64,000 nucleotides of DNA from a virus (IMGVR_UViG_3300013111_000141:32761-96760); one strand, 5' to 3'. Positions 43,843 through 53,047 are shown, counted from the first letter of the stretch. Notes: generated by a model from the sequence alone, not told the origin. Numbers and translations: made by a program.

Positions 43843-45552
43843 TTATTGAATAATACTGAAATTACCAACCTTTTTATACGATATTATATTCTTAAACTTA
43901 TCATATAAAATATCACCTTTATGTGATATAATAAATATATTATGATCCACAAAAAATCCAATCAACCTCAAAAAATCTTCAGTACCATTAAAATCTAAAC
44001 TAGAATCAAATACTTCATCTAATATTAATAAATTAGTGTTTACTGAATTCTTCATCCTTGCAATATCTCTCCACGTGAACAATAAAGCCAAATCAATTCG
44101 CATTCGCTCACCTTCAGAAAAGGAACTATATGTGAACTTATCACGATTCCTAGAATTTATAGTTTCATTAAACTTCTCATCCAATTGGAAATTAACGTAA
44201 AAATTCATCTCCCTAAGATACTTATTAATATAATTATTAATAAGAGGTAAATAATATCTTATTATTGAATTCTTAACACCATCATCATTTAATATCCTAG
44301 ACACAATATCATAATAATGTCTATCTTCCAATAACTCTCGTTTTCGTTCTACATAATCATCATGTTCGTGAGTATATGATTCAAGATCGTCATATAACCC
44401 ATTGATTGAAGTATTATCATTTTGCATTGTTTCAGTTTCATTTTGAATGGATGTTATATTATTATTAATATGTTCAACATTCCAATTACACTCTGCAATA
44501 ATTGATTTATATTCTGAAATTTCACGTTCAACTAACTCAACCCTTTCTATATTCTCACTTATTCTTTCACATTCTAAAACAACTTCACTTAATGATGAAT
44601 TAATTTTATCAACCTTAGTATCACAATCACTAACCATGAACTCTTTATATTCGGAACATATGTTTTGTTTACATGATGGACATTCATCATTATTATGAAA
44701 CCATTCTATCATATCAACTTTAGTACGTATTATATTCTCAAGTTTATACCTTATCTTATCAATAGCAACCTTACGTGTCTTCAATTCAGTAATATCCAAA
44801 ACATCATCAGATATATTAACAATTTTAATTTCATTTTCTTTAATCTTGTCAACATGTTCTTTAATATTTAAGTTATACGTTAATATCTTATTATCATTTC
44901 GTTTAATAATATCATCAGTATTACGCTCAGTATCTTTAATATATCCTTCTTGTAATGATATTTTTTGTTCTAATAGATCTATTCTACCCGATACATCCAA
45001 TAATTCCACCTTACACTCAGAACTTTTAACCTTAATATTCTCATTCATAATGGAAAATATCTTAATATCAAGGATATCTTCAATTATATCTCGTCTATCT
45101 GATGTATTCAACTGCATAAATGGTATGAACGTGGCAGACCCTAATAAAACAGTTTGTGTAAATGATTTATAATTCAATTTTAATATATTACATTCTAAAT
45201 ACTTTTGAGAATCTTTAATCTTTGAATCCTGATCTAGTAAAATATCATTTATATATAACCTAAAATTATTAGGTTTAATTGAGCGGATTACCTTGTATTC
45301 ATTATCTCCTATTGTAAACTCTATCTCAATTACACAATCCTTATTATTAACAGAATTAACTAATTGGGGTTTATTAATCTTCCTAAATGATTTACCAAAC
45401 AATCCAAAAGTAAGTGCATCCAATATAGTAGATTTCCCAGAACCATTATCTCCAACTATTAATGTAGAATGATTAACATTTAACTCAACCTCCGTAAACC
45501 TATCACCAGTAGATAAAAAATTCTTCCATCTAATTCTTTCAAATATAATCAT
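43843..45552 (-). CDS. 46: Recombination endonuclease subunit (T4 gp46, SbcC/Rad50-like)
   Basis: The ATPase/coiled-coil half of the end-resection complex. Walker A GDNGSGKSTIL, a long central coiled coil (about residues 160-400) with the zinc hook CPSCKQNIC, then the ABC signature FSEGERMRIDLALLF and Walker B NLLILDEVFDSSLD. At 569 aa it equals T4 gp46 (560). It pairs with gp47 4 nt away. Confidence 0.95.
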   Translation of the reverse strand: MIIFERIRWKNFLSTGDRFTEVELNVNHSTLIVGDNGSGKSTILDALTFGLFGKSFRKINKPQLVNSVNNKDCVIEIEFTIGDNEYKVIRSIKPNNFRLYINDILLDQDSKIKDSQKYLECNILKLNYKSFTQTVLLGSATFIPFMQLNTSDRRDIIEDILDIKIFSIMNENIKVKSSECKVELLDVSGRIDLLEQKISLQEGYIKDTERNTDDIIKRNDNKILTYNLNIKEHVDKIKENEIKIVNISDDVLDITELKTRKVAIDKIRYKLENIIRTKVDMIEWFHNNDECPSCKQNICSEYKEFMVSDCDTKVDKINSSLSEVVLECERISENIERVELVEREISEYKSIIAECNWNVEHINNNITSIQNETETMQNDNTSINGLYDDLESYTHEHDDYVERKRELLEDRHYYDIVSRILNDDGVKNSIIRYYLPLINNYINKYLREMNFYVNFQLDEKFNETINSRNRDKFTYSSFSEGERMRIDLALLFTWRDIARMKNSVNTNLLILDEVFDSSLDFNGTEDFLRLIGFFVDHNIFIISHKGDILYDKFKNIISYKKVGNFSIIQ

Positions 45553-45555
45553 ATA

Positions 45556-46599
45556 CTACATCTCTCTCAGAACATCCATATATACATCATTCAATATAAC
45601 CTTCAATCTAGATTTATCTACATTAACATCATATCCATCTATATATTTTGATAATAATGATATAGTATCATCTTCTAATGATAATACATTTTCATTTAAT
45701 CTATCTTCAATTTCAATATCATCTATAATATCAACATCGGCTACATTATTTTTATACAACATATCAATAAATAAATCAAACTTATATATATCCAACTTTT
45801 CACGAACAATAACCTTAACAAATTTACCAGTATATTTAAGATAATCAACAGTCATATCATCATAATATTCAATCTTCTCAAACATGGTATAAGTATTCTG
45901 TATAAATTCTAACTCACGTGTCTCTGTATCAAATATATGGAATCCTCTTTTATCTTTATAATCCGACCAAGTTAACTCATAAGGATTACCTAGATATGTA
46001 ACATTTCCATCTGTAGATTTATGATGAAAATGTCCGCTATATACAACATCAAATTTATTAAATTTAGATTTATCAACACCATCAATACATTTAATACCAC
46101 CATTCATCAAAAACCCAGATATCTCTAAATGCCCCATTAAAATATCAGCATTAGTATCAGATATATGACTATCCACTTCATTATAATTATCATCATTTAT
46201 CCACGGACACATACATATATCAACCCCATCAAACTCAACAGTTTCAATAGAAGAATAAATTTTAGGTGAGTGTACATTATTACTATCTATCAAAGAATCC
46301 ATTGCATTAACTTTATTAGAATTCTTAAAATAAGTATCATGATTACCTATAATAATATGCATATCAATTTCATTATCATAAATCTTTTTAAGAAACCCAT
46401 TCTTAAATTTATGCAATATATTAAAATTTATAAATTTCCTACGATCTACTACATCACCCAAATGAATAACCGTATTAATATGTCTATCCTTTAATTCTTT
46501 AAAAAATATATTATCATAAAATTTCATCATATAATCATAAAATAATAAAGAATCGTTCCTGGCTCCCCAATGTGTATCAGTTATCAATGCTATTTTCAT
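45556..46599 (-). CDS. 47: Recombination endonuclease subunit (T4 gp47, SbcD/Mre11-like)
   Basis: Metal-dependent nuclease. The phosphoesterase motifs are DTHWGAR, GDVVDRR, GNHDTYF and GHFHHKS. Start ATG 46599 fits the family N-terminus (MKIALITDTHWG), rather than an upstream GTG. Works with gp46 to make 3' tails for UvsX. Confidence 0.95.
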   Translation of the reverse strand: MKIALITDTHWGARNDSLLFYDYMMKFYDNIFFKELKDRHINTVIHLGDVVDRRKFINFNILHKFKNGFLKKIYDNEIDMHIIIGNHDTYFKNSNKVNAMDSLIDSNNVHSPKIYSSIETVEFDGVDICMCPWINDDNYNEVDSHISDTNADILMGHLEISGFLMNGGIKCIDGVDKSKFNKFDVVYSGHFHHKSTDGNVTYLGNPYELTWSDYKDKRGFHIFDTETRELEFIQNTYTMFEKIEYYDDMTVDYLKYTGKFVKVIVREKLDIYKFDLFIDMLYKNNVADVDIIDDIEIEDRLNENVLSLEDDTISLLSKYIDGYDVNVDKSRLKVILNDVYMDVLREM

Positions 46600-47281
46600 T
46601 ATGTTTCTCACTTTTCTTAAGTTTTACAGGTTTAACACTGTTACGTGATATACGCTTATCTTCCTGAAATTTCTCAAATTCATGTAAGAATTTATCAATA
46701 TTACTTCTATTATCCCTAATATAATCTAAATAAGAATCCTTAACGCTAGTAACGTCATTATCATTCATACCATCAGATTCTAATGCATTAGAACTATATA
46801 TCGATTTATATTTGATATATAATTGTTTCTTCTCTTTCTGAATTCTTCTAATAAATGCAAAATATATTATCTGAGTGAAATATGAAAACGGATTATCTGA
46901 CTTGTCAGGATTAAAATTATTAATATATAATAAACAATTCTCAATACCATCACTAACCATATCATCTCTATAAGTATAATTTATAAAATTAGGTCTGTAC
47001 GATAAACCCTCGGATATTTTCATTATACATTCACATATATATGATGATACTTTAGGCGAAACTCTATATAAATGATAACTCTGTCGGGGTATTGGTAAAA
47101 TAAGATTTTCTAAAATATATATATTAATGTCTATATCGATAATATACCATGAGTAACGATTACCAACAGTATCTGAATAAGACTTATAATTAACATATGA
47201 TGTCCTATATATTATCATCTGTTTTAAAAACTCAGAATTATCAACATAATGTTGGGTTTTTTTAATATACCCTTTCTTCAT
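46577..47281 (-). CDS. 55: Late-transcription sigma factor (T4 gp55)
   Basis: Directs host RNA polymerase to TATAAATA late promoters. The conserved core is clear: ISEGLSYRPNFINYTYRDDMVSDGIENC, then NPFSYFTQIIYFAFIRRIQKEKKQ (sigma region 2 type). The N-terminal 90 residues look longer than in T4 (185 aa versus 234 here). A perfect promoter lies about 35-60 nt upstream. Seven late boxes in this window are its expected targets. Confidence 0.92.
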   Translation of the reverse strand: MKKGYIKKTQHYVDNSEFLKQMIIYRTSYVNYKSYSDTVGNRYSWYIIDIDINIYILENLILPIPRQSYHLYRVSPKVSSYICECIMKISEGLSYRPNFINYTYRDDMVSDGIENCLLYINNFNPDKSDNPFSYFTQIIYFAFIRRIQKEKKQLYIKYKSIYSSNALESDGMNDNDVTSVKDSYLDYIRDNRSNIDKFLHEFEKFQEDKRISRNSVKPVKLKKSEKHNENSIDN

Positions 47282-47315
47282 TTATATTCTCCATAATTAA
47301 ATACACATAATATGT

Positions 47316-47344
47316 ATTATACACTAATATTACCTATTTGTCAA
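47316..47344 (-). promoter_or_regulatory. Perfect consensus promoter before gene 55
   Basis: TTGACA (47344-47339), 17-nt spacer, TATAAT (47321-47316), minus strand. It points left into gene 55. Confidence 0.9.
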
Positions 47345-47349
47345 CCAGC

Positions 47350-47378
47350 TTGACAATTCATCAATTTTATGTTATTAT
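47350..47378 (+). promoter_or_regulatory. Divergent plus-strand promoter
   Basis: TTGACA (47350-47355), 17-nt spacer, TATTAT (47373-47378). It points right, opposite to all genes. Its -35 box and that of the gene 55 promoter form an inverted repeat (TTGTCAA-CCAGC-TTGACAA) spanning about 47338-47356. Confidence 0.6.
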
Positions 47379-47400
47379 GGTTCTGTTGGGGGTTAAAGTT

Positions 47401-47718
47401 TTAATTAATATAGTATTTTCCAATTGGTTTAAAATCTATTAGATCATCCATAGTATTTTCAGTCACAATTGTCGATGTGAATTTATTATATATCATCATT
47501 ACTTCATTTGTTGGATTGTTAATTGTTATTATTTTATCATATGATAAAAATGATGTAATGTCATCTGTAAATATATTATCTTCCATAATATATATGTTGT
47601 TTTCTTTATATGATAATTTTAATATATTTGTAATATTAACACCACCATTATCCTCATCATATTCTAAGTCACCTATGATAAATTCATTTGTAATTAATTT
47701 AATAACATATATTGTCAT
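47401..47718 (-). CDS. LSm-like small barrel protein B
   Basis: 105 residues. IKLITNEFIIGDLEYDEDNGGVNITNILKL followed by IITINNPTNEVMMIYNKFTST recalls the opening and middle of the protein at 40222-40557. This suggests two members of a small Sm-like family. It overlaps uvsW by ATGA. An antisense frame on the plus strand (47477-47737) is hydrophobic and looks like a shadow. Confidence 0.5.
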   Translation of the reverse strand: MTIYVIKLITNEFIIGDLEYDEDNGGVNITNILKLSYKENNIYIMEDNIFTDDITSFLSYDKIITINNPTNEVMMIYNKFTSTIVTENTMDDLIDFKPIGKYYIN

Positions 47719-49214
47719 TCTATATTCATATTATTAATTTTAAAGTTAAATTTCTCTTCATTATATATATTTAATCTTTCATAAAAATGTTTACATACAA
47801 AGTTTACATATTTCTTATATCTTAAATCATCAACAATATCATATAAAATTGATATATTATTATTATCACTTTTACGTAATGCACGCCCAATTGACTGTAA
47901 ACTTCTAATACGACTTTTCGTTGGAGATGCAAATATAATATTGTGTAGATTTTTTATATTGATACCCGTAGAATAAGTTCCATATGATGCTATTATTATA
48001 GATTCAGTATCATTATTCTCAACCTTTAATCTTATTTCTTCTCTAATATCAGCTGATACTTGTCCAGAAATAAAATATATAGACTTATTTTTAATATTAT
48101 GTTTTATTAATTTATGTAATGGTATGCCATGTTTTTCTACATAATTATATAATATTAAAGTATTACCATTTAAGGATTGTGCTAAGTTACTTATTATTAT
48201 ATTCCTTCGTTTATTAGATATTATCCAATCCAGTTCTTCATGATATTTAAGTTTTCTTACTTCTTTACATTGAGATTCTTTATATTTTAATACAATACAT
48301 TGTATTTTAAAATCAGATAATGTGTTCGAATCTATTAACTTTTTTGTTGTTGTTATTTGTTTTATGTCACCAAATAATCCATTTAATACTAATTTATGTG
48401 TGTGTGTACCATCTAATGTGCCGGTTGTACCAAACCTATATTTACAATGAACTAAATTATTCATTATTTTTATAAGAGAGTTCGATTTAAAAGAATGACA
48501 TTCATCACCAATAACTAAACCAAATTGATCATAATATTCTCGTTTAAGTTTATATATCGACTGCCAAGTTGATATAATTACACATTTATCAGTATCTTTA
48601 GACTGCCCTTGATAGATTTTATGACACGACTTTTCAACGTTGAATCCATAATCTTTAAAGTCACCATACATTTGAGACACTAATGATGTGGTGGGCACAA
48701 TTATAAGAACTTTCTTATCGTTTAAATCTGGATGTAACAAGAAAAATCTAATAATAGAGTATATTATCAACGATTTACCGGAAGCAGTAGGAGACAACAA
48801 CACGGCACGACTGTTGTTAATCGCGTGCATAATGGCATCAAGCTGGTAGTCTCGGTAGACAATATCTTTACCCTTAGACTTTGGAGAAATATAACGAGAT
48901 AATTGACCCATGTCTGATTTGTTGAACTCTGTATTAGGGTCGGGAGTCTCAGTATCAACAACCCCATATCCGTTGATGTTGCAGAATTCTATTACTTTAT
49001 TTTTTAATCCTGTATATATTTTTCTGTCAACGGGATTAAATAATCTTATATTACCATCCCATATTTTCTTTTTATATGTGGGCATGAATTCTGCACCAGG
49101 AACTTTAAATGTAAAATAATCAACTAATTCTTTGAGTATATACATTTCCGGAGAATCAATTTGCAGATAAGACTCATCCAGTTTATGAATTATAATATGA
49201 TTATTATCCGTCAA
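47715..49214 (-). CDS. uvsW: UvsW DNA/RNA helicase
   Basis: SF2 helicase that unwinds R-loops and branched DNA and shuts off origin-dependent replication. The Q-type YRDYQLDAI, Walker A SPTASGKSLI, DEAH-variant VIGDECHSF, FGTTGTLDG and motif VI QSIGRALRK are all visible. An N-terminal domain of about 110 residues (FKVPGAEFMPTYKKKIWDG) is typical of UvsW. At 499 aa it is full length. Confidence 0.95.
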   Translation of the reverse strand: MTDNNHIIIHKLDESYLQIDSPEMYILKELVDYFTFKVPGAEFMPTYKKKIWDGNIRLFNPVDRKIYTGLKNKVIEFCNINGYGVVDTETPDPNTEFNKSDMGQLSRYISPKSKGKDIVYRDYQLDAIMHAINNSRAVLLSPTASGKSLIIYSIIRFFLLHPDLNDKKVLIIVPTTSLVSQMYGDFKDYGFNVEKSCHKIYQGQSKDTDKCVIISTWQSIYKLKREYYDQFGLVIGDECHSFKSNSLIKIMNNLVHCKYRFGTTGTLDGTHTHKLVLNGLFGDIKQITTTKKLIDSNTLSDFKIQCIVLKYKESQCKEVRKLKYHEELDWIISNKRRNIIISNLAQSLNGNTLILYNYVEKHGIPLHKLIKHNIKNKSIYFISGQVSADIREEIRLKVENNDTESIIIASYGTYSTGINIKNLHNIIFASPTKSRIRSLQSIGRALRKSDNNNISILYDIVDDLRYKKYVNFVCKHFYERLNIYNEEKFNFKINNMNIE

Positions 49215-49657
49215 GAAGCTTCCATGAATCGTTTAAAATCAATTAAATTCTTAACAGACCATCGTTTGTCACCCAATAAATCTAATGTTTTATCTATTAA
49301 GTATAATGTCTGTTTTGTCATTTCATATTTTAATTTATATTCACTTATATATTTATCACAATCTATCCATGACATTAATTCAGATTTAGATATTTTATTA
49401 CCATGTATTTCCCAACCTAAATCATTTATTTCTTTATCAGATAATTTACCATAATAATACAAAGTTCTTAATGCTGTTATTTTTTTATATTCTATAGATA
49501 TAGTTAATAACTTAGACTTATATATTTGTTGATATTCTAGCCATTTCCCAATCATTAATTGTGTATTAACTATTTCACCATTTTGATCACCAATAGTTAA
49601 TATATCAATTTCTAAATCGGATTTAGATTCTTTTATTAATGTTTCTAATGTAATCAT
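49211..49657 (-). CDS. uvsY: UvsY recombination mediator
   Basis: Loads UvsX onto ssDNA coated by gp32. At 148 aa it is close to T4 UvsY (137). The alignable features are an initial LE-L-x-ES-SDLEID, KWLEYQQIYKSKL-x6-YKKITALRTLYYYG and a C-terminal helix with SVKNLIDFKRFMEA. Overlaps uvsW by ATGA, the same linkage as in T4-like phages. Confidence 0.85.
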   Translation of the reverse strand: MITLETLIKESKSDLEIDILTIGDQNGEIVNTQLMIGKWLEYQQIYKSKLLTISIEYKKITALRTLYYYGKLSDKEINDLGWEIHGNKISKSELMSWIDCDKYISEYKLKYEMTKQTLYLIDKTLDLLGDKRWSVKNLIDFKRFMEAS

Positions 49658-50175
49658 ATTATATTATTTATTTTCTCCACTTTTAAATTAGTAAATTGAA
49701 AATCAACAATACAAGCAACATTATTAGTCATAGTATCAGTTGTCGTCAGTGTGACCTCAGATAATGAGGTAGGGAATACATCATAAAAAGATAATTTCAT
49801 TACTGGTTGTTGGTTATTATCATATAACAATAAAAATGCAGTTGATGTTATATGGTCAATAGTTTCTGTTAAAAATTCTCTTGACTTAAATCCCGAATAT
49901 TGTTGAAAATTATCTGGGAATCCTAATCCAGTAAACCATTCATATAATTCAAACCAGTTTTGTAAATCCTCATTAACTATAAATGAGATATTTATAGTAC
50001 CATAGGTTAACCTATCTCCAGGTTCTTTCCTTTGTATAAATGTAGTATCATGTGGAGTTTCACCTAGATTTATGGATGGAATGCCTATCGTCTGGATGAA
50101 CCCACTCAAAGAAGGACATAAGTCTACTTCAAATTTGAATGATTGGTTGTTAAAATAATTTGAGTTTATTTCCAT
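49654..50175 (-). CDS. gp19-like tail tube paralog
   Basis: 173 residues related to the tube protein at 55487-56068: GFIQTIGIPSINLGE at the start, ITISFIVNEDLQNW-type segment (INISFIVNEDLQNWFELYEWF) and FYDVFPTSLSEVTLTTTDT near the end. A late promoter lies about 30 nt upstream. It may cap or initiate the tube, or be another tail component; the sequence does not decide. Confidence 0.8.
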   Translation of the reverse strand: MEINSNYFNNQSFKFEVDLCPSLSGFIQTIGIPSINLGETPHDTTFIQRKEPGDRLTYGTINISFIVNEDLQNWFELYEWFTGLGFPDNFQQYSGFKSREFLTETIDHITSTAFLLLYDNNQQPVMKLSFYDVFPTSLSEVTLTTTDTMTNNVACIVDFQFTNLKVEKINNII

Positions 50176-50203
50176 AATAATATACTGTTAGTTAGTTATA
50201 TTA

Positions 50204-50211
50204 TATTTATA
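50204..50211 (-). promoter_or_regulatory. T4-type late promoter (TATAAATA)
   Basis: An exact box about 30 nt before the tube paralog and just downstream of the gene 23 terminator. Confidence 0.8.
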
Positions 50212-50228
50212 ACACAAATATTAAGCAT

Positions 50229-50254
50229 AAAAAAAGGGTCACCTAAGTGACCCC
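50229..50254 (-). terminator. Rho-independent terminator after capsid gene 23
   Basis: Perfect stem GGGTCAC/GTGACCC (50236-50242 and 50247-50253) with a 4-nt loop, followed on the minus strand by seven T residues. It isolates the capsid transcript from the next late unit. Confidence 0.9.
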
Positions 50255-50291
50255 TTAATAATTTCTTAATGTTTATTATTGTTATATTAAA

Positions 50292-51689
50292 TTAACTCAT
50301 TAAGTTGTCAATTCTAAATAAACGATAATATACATTTGAACGGGCAGTTAAACCAGAACCAGCATTTGCACCTTGAGAGAATGGGTTTGAAGCCAATCCA
50401 TAACGAGTTTTAAAACCGATTTTAGGTTGAAAAGTTTCATGTCCAACTGCACGAACCATTTGTAGTGGAACATATGGGCAATAGAAAATACCAGCATCAT
50501 AAGGTGAAGTACCTTTATATGCCAAACATGCCATTTCATAAGCACCAGCTGCATCAAAATATGGATCAATATAAACTCTTAATCTACCATTAAGAACACC
50601 AACAAATGTATTACCAGTGTCGTCAGGTGTTAATGATTTATTACCAGATAATGCTGGGTTAAAATCTAATACACCAGCCATTGATAATGCAGATGCAACA
50701 TCAGAAGAACATATTAAGATGTTAGCTTTACCACGACGAGTTAAACGAGCAATAACGTTCATTTCTCTTTCTAATTGAAACATTAAACCTTTAAATTTCT
50801 CAACAGACCAACGACCATCTGCATCAGCACCTAAATCAAAAACACCTTTAGTAGTTGTACCAGTTTGAGCACCTAATTTGGCAGCACCATATACAGTACG
50901 AATAACTTCACGATTTATTTCTGATACAATTTCAGTTGAAAGAATATTAGATAATTCAGACTCAGCGTCTAAACCATGAACAGCTTTTAAGTCTTGTGCT
51001 AATTCAGTAGTATACTCGGCTTTCAATGCACGACTTTCTGCGGTAACAGTAACACGTTCAATTGAGAATGCCATTTCGTTAAAGTCACCACCATGACCTA
51101 AAGAATTAGAACCAAACGCACCAGTTGCATCACGTGAACCTAGTTTTTCAGCATCTGATACTGGTCCACCTGTTCCAGATGTATGTCCATGTGAACCTGT
51201 ACCAGTATCAACCAATACTCCAGCTTCAACAACATTTCCAGCAAAAGGATCTGTTGAGGCATGTGTACCAAGACCAGAAAATGATGTATCTGATTCGTTA
51301 TAAAACGCTTCTGGACGAGAATCATCACTACGATCAACATAACGTGAACGCATTGCAAAGATTAATCCAGTTGGACCAGACATTGGTTGAACACCTAAAA
51401 CATCATATGCCATTAAATTAGGCATAGTACGTCTAACTAGTGCGATAAGTACTGGATCCATTCCTTGGAATTGACCCTCACCACCAACTGTTGGACTCAT
51501 ACCACCACCAACTACGTTAGCTTCTGACATGATTAAACGTTCTTCTTTAACTGCTTTTTCTTGGTTTTCAAGTAAAATAGCACATACTGCTTTTTTGTAT
51601 GGGTCTGAAATTGGGGCAATATTTTCATGCTCTAGAACAGGTTTCCATTTTTGTTGTAATTCTTCTGATAAATGCATTTCAGTGTACAT
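50292..51689 (-). CDS. 23: Major capsid protein (T4 gp23)
   Basis: Forms the head shell. It has the T4-like precursor start (LSEELQQKWKPVLEHE, which gp21 would remove) with an AILLENQ segment that may be the cleavage region. The HK97-type core includes LVRRTMPNLMAYDVLGVQPMSGPTGLIFAMR, RLTRRGKANILICSSDVASAL, FVGVLNGRLRVYIDPYF and YCPYVPLQMVRAV. At 465 aa it is a little shorter than T4 gp23 (521). It has its own late promoter and a strong terminator, as fits the most abundant protein. Confidence 0.96.
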   Translation of the reverse strand: MYTEMHLSEELQQKWKPVLEHENIAPISDPYKKAVCAILLENQEKAVKEERLIMSEANVVGGGMSPTVGGEGQFQGMDPVLIALVRRTMPNLMAYDVLGVQPMSGPTGLIFAMRSRYVDRSDDSRPEAFYNESDTSFSGLGTHASTDPFAGNVVEAGVLVDTGTGSHGHTSGTGGPVSDAEKLGSRDATGAFGSNSLGHGGDFNEMAFSIERVTVTAESRALKAEYTTELAQDLKAVHGLDAESELSNILSTEIVSEINREVIRTVYGAAKLGAQTGTTTKGVFDLGADADGRWSVEKFKGLMFQLEREMNVIARLTRRGKANILICSSDVASALSMAGVLDFNPALSGNKSLTPDDTGNTFVGVLNGRLRVYIDPYFDAAGAYEMACLAYKGTSPYDAGIFYCPYVPLQMVRAVGHETFQPKIGFKTRYGLASNPFSQGANAGSGLTARSNVYYRLFRIDNLMS

Positions 51690-51747
51690 CTCTTTCTCCT
51701 TTATTAATTTTTATTTTTTTATATTAAATTATTATAATATGTTTATA

Positions 51748-51755
51748 TATTTATA
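51748..51755 (-). promoter_or_regulatory. T4-type late promoter (TATAAATA) for gene 23
   Basis: An exact box about 59 nt before the capsid start, in the gap after gene 22. Confidence 0.8.
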
Positions 51756-51759
51756 ATTA

Positions 51760-52995
51760 TTACTTTTTACATCTTGACAATGTACTTGCATAATAACTCA
51801 TTAAGTCATTTGACCCCGTTACTTCAAGTTCTTCTTTCACCATAGGAGAATCTTCAATAGCAGTATCTGATGCACTTTCATCTAATATACGACTCTCTGT
51901 CACTTCTGATTCAGATGAAAAATAACTTTCAACGAAAATCTTTACTTTTTCCTTAAAAACTTCTTCTGAATTGAATTCTAAATGTTCACTCAACTTCTTA
52001 ACTTTTTCAATTTGAGTTAATGTTAATCCTTCAGTTAACTCTGTGACAATAGTATCACGTTGAATATGAACTAATTTTTCTGTTAATTCAATATTCTTGT
52101 TAATCTGAAAGTTTAAATCTTCTTGTAGTTTTTGTTCACTTTCTTTAGAAGTTTCATATATATCTAATTTATTTTCGGGAATATCAATATAATTTTCCTC
52201 AAAAACATCTTTAAGACCAGATACAAAATTTTCTAATATGGATGATTTAATACCAGATTCTATAGCTATTTTATTTTCTGATACCCATTCATCAACTGCA
52301 TATGATAAATATTTGTCAACATCTTCTAATAATTCAGTATGAATTAATTCCACTGATTCATTTAATTGTTTTTCATATTTTTCTTTATATTTTTCTTCTA
52401 ATATTTCTAAATGTTCATTAATCTTAGTTAATACCGCTGATTCATATATACTTTTAACTTTTTCTTTATATTCATCTGAAAAGTCATGTCCAGATAAAAT
52501 AGCATCAGTATCTTCTGAAATATCAATATCACTAGGTGTTAATTTAAATATTTCTTCTGTATCTTCTACTACTTCTTCTTCAGTATCTTCAGTATCTTCA
52601 GTATCTTCTACTACTTCCTCGGTATCTTCTACCACTTCTTCAGTATCTTCTACCACTTCTTCAGTATCTTCTACCACTTCTTCAGTATCTTCTACCACTT
52701 CATTTGTAACCAATTCATCTTCTGATTCATCAATTACGTCAGTATCATCTACCACTTCTTCACGTAATTCGTTATATATAGATTTCCAATCAATACTATC
52801 CCAATTAATACTAGAATAATCTTCAAATTGTTTTTTTAGTTTAGTCATATTCTTTTCCAAATCACCAACCGATTTAGACTTCAATGCAACCTTTAAAAGT
52901 TTAGCATCATTAAGAATATCTAGACTGGCCAATGACGTAGAAACCTTATCTTCTATCAAAGTTTCGTCATCTTTAATTGTTGTATCGTTGCCCAT
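51760..52995 (-). CDS. 22: Prohead core scaffold protein (T4 gp22-like)
   Basis: The internal scaffold degraded by gp21 during maturation. It is very acidic and helical, 411 aa (T4 gp22 is 269). Residues about 98-147 are a low-complexity run of EEVVEDT repeats. The C-terminal two thirds are coiled-coil-like. The position between 21 and 23 supports the assignment. A good GGGAG ribosome site lies before the ATG. Confidence 0.85.
   Translation of the reverse strand: MGNDTTIKDDETLIEDKVSTSLASLDILNDAKLLKVALKSKSVGDLEKNMTKLKKQFEDYSSINWDSIDWKSIYNELREEVVDDTDVIDESEDELVTNEVVEDTEEVVEDTEEVVEDTEEVVEDTEEVVEDTEDTEDTEEEVVEDTEEIFKLTPSDIDISEDTDAILSGHDFSDEYKEKVKSIYESAVLTKINEHLEILEEKYKEKYEKQLNESVELIHTELLEDVDKYLSYAVDEWVSENKIAIESGIKSSILENFVSGLKDVFEENYIDIPENKLDIYETSKESEQKLQEDLNFQINKNIELTEKLVHIQRDTIVTELTEGLTLTQIEKVKKLSEHLEFNSEEVFKEKVKIFVESYFSSESEVTESRILDESASDTAIEDSPMVKEELEVTGSNDLMSYYASTLSRCKK
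52561..52702 (-). repeat. Acidic tandem repeat in gene 22
   Basis: Seven-codon (21-nt) units encoding EEVVEDT are repeated about five times with near-identical DNA, plus shorter DTE units. The near-identity suggests recent expansion. Confidence 0.85.
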
Positions 52996-53039
52996 CAGTA
53001 TCTCCCAATTTTTTTATTTTAATTTATTTAGATATATAT

Positions 53040-53047
53040 TATTTATA
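53040..53047 (-). promoter_or_regulatory. T4-type late promoter (TATAAATA) for gene 22
   Basis: An exact box about 45 nt before the scaffold start. Confidence 0.8.

Noticed and set aside
47477-47737. Plus-strand hydrophobic frame downstream of the divergent promoter
   Set aside because: It is fully antisense to the LSm-like gene, has no good ribosome site and its hydrophobicity is expected from the complement of that gene.
51125-51421. Plus-strand frame across the capsid gene
   Set aside because: His/Leu/Gln-rich composition is a typical antisense shadow of gene 23.
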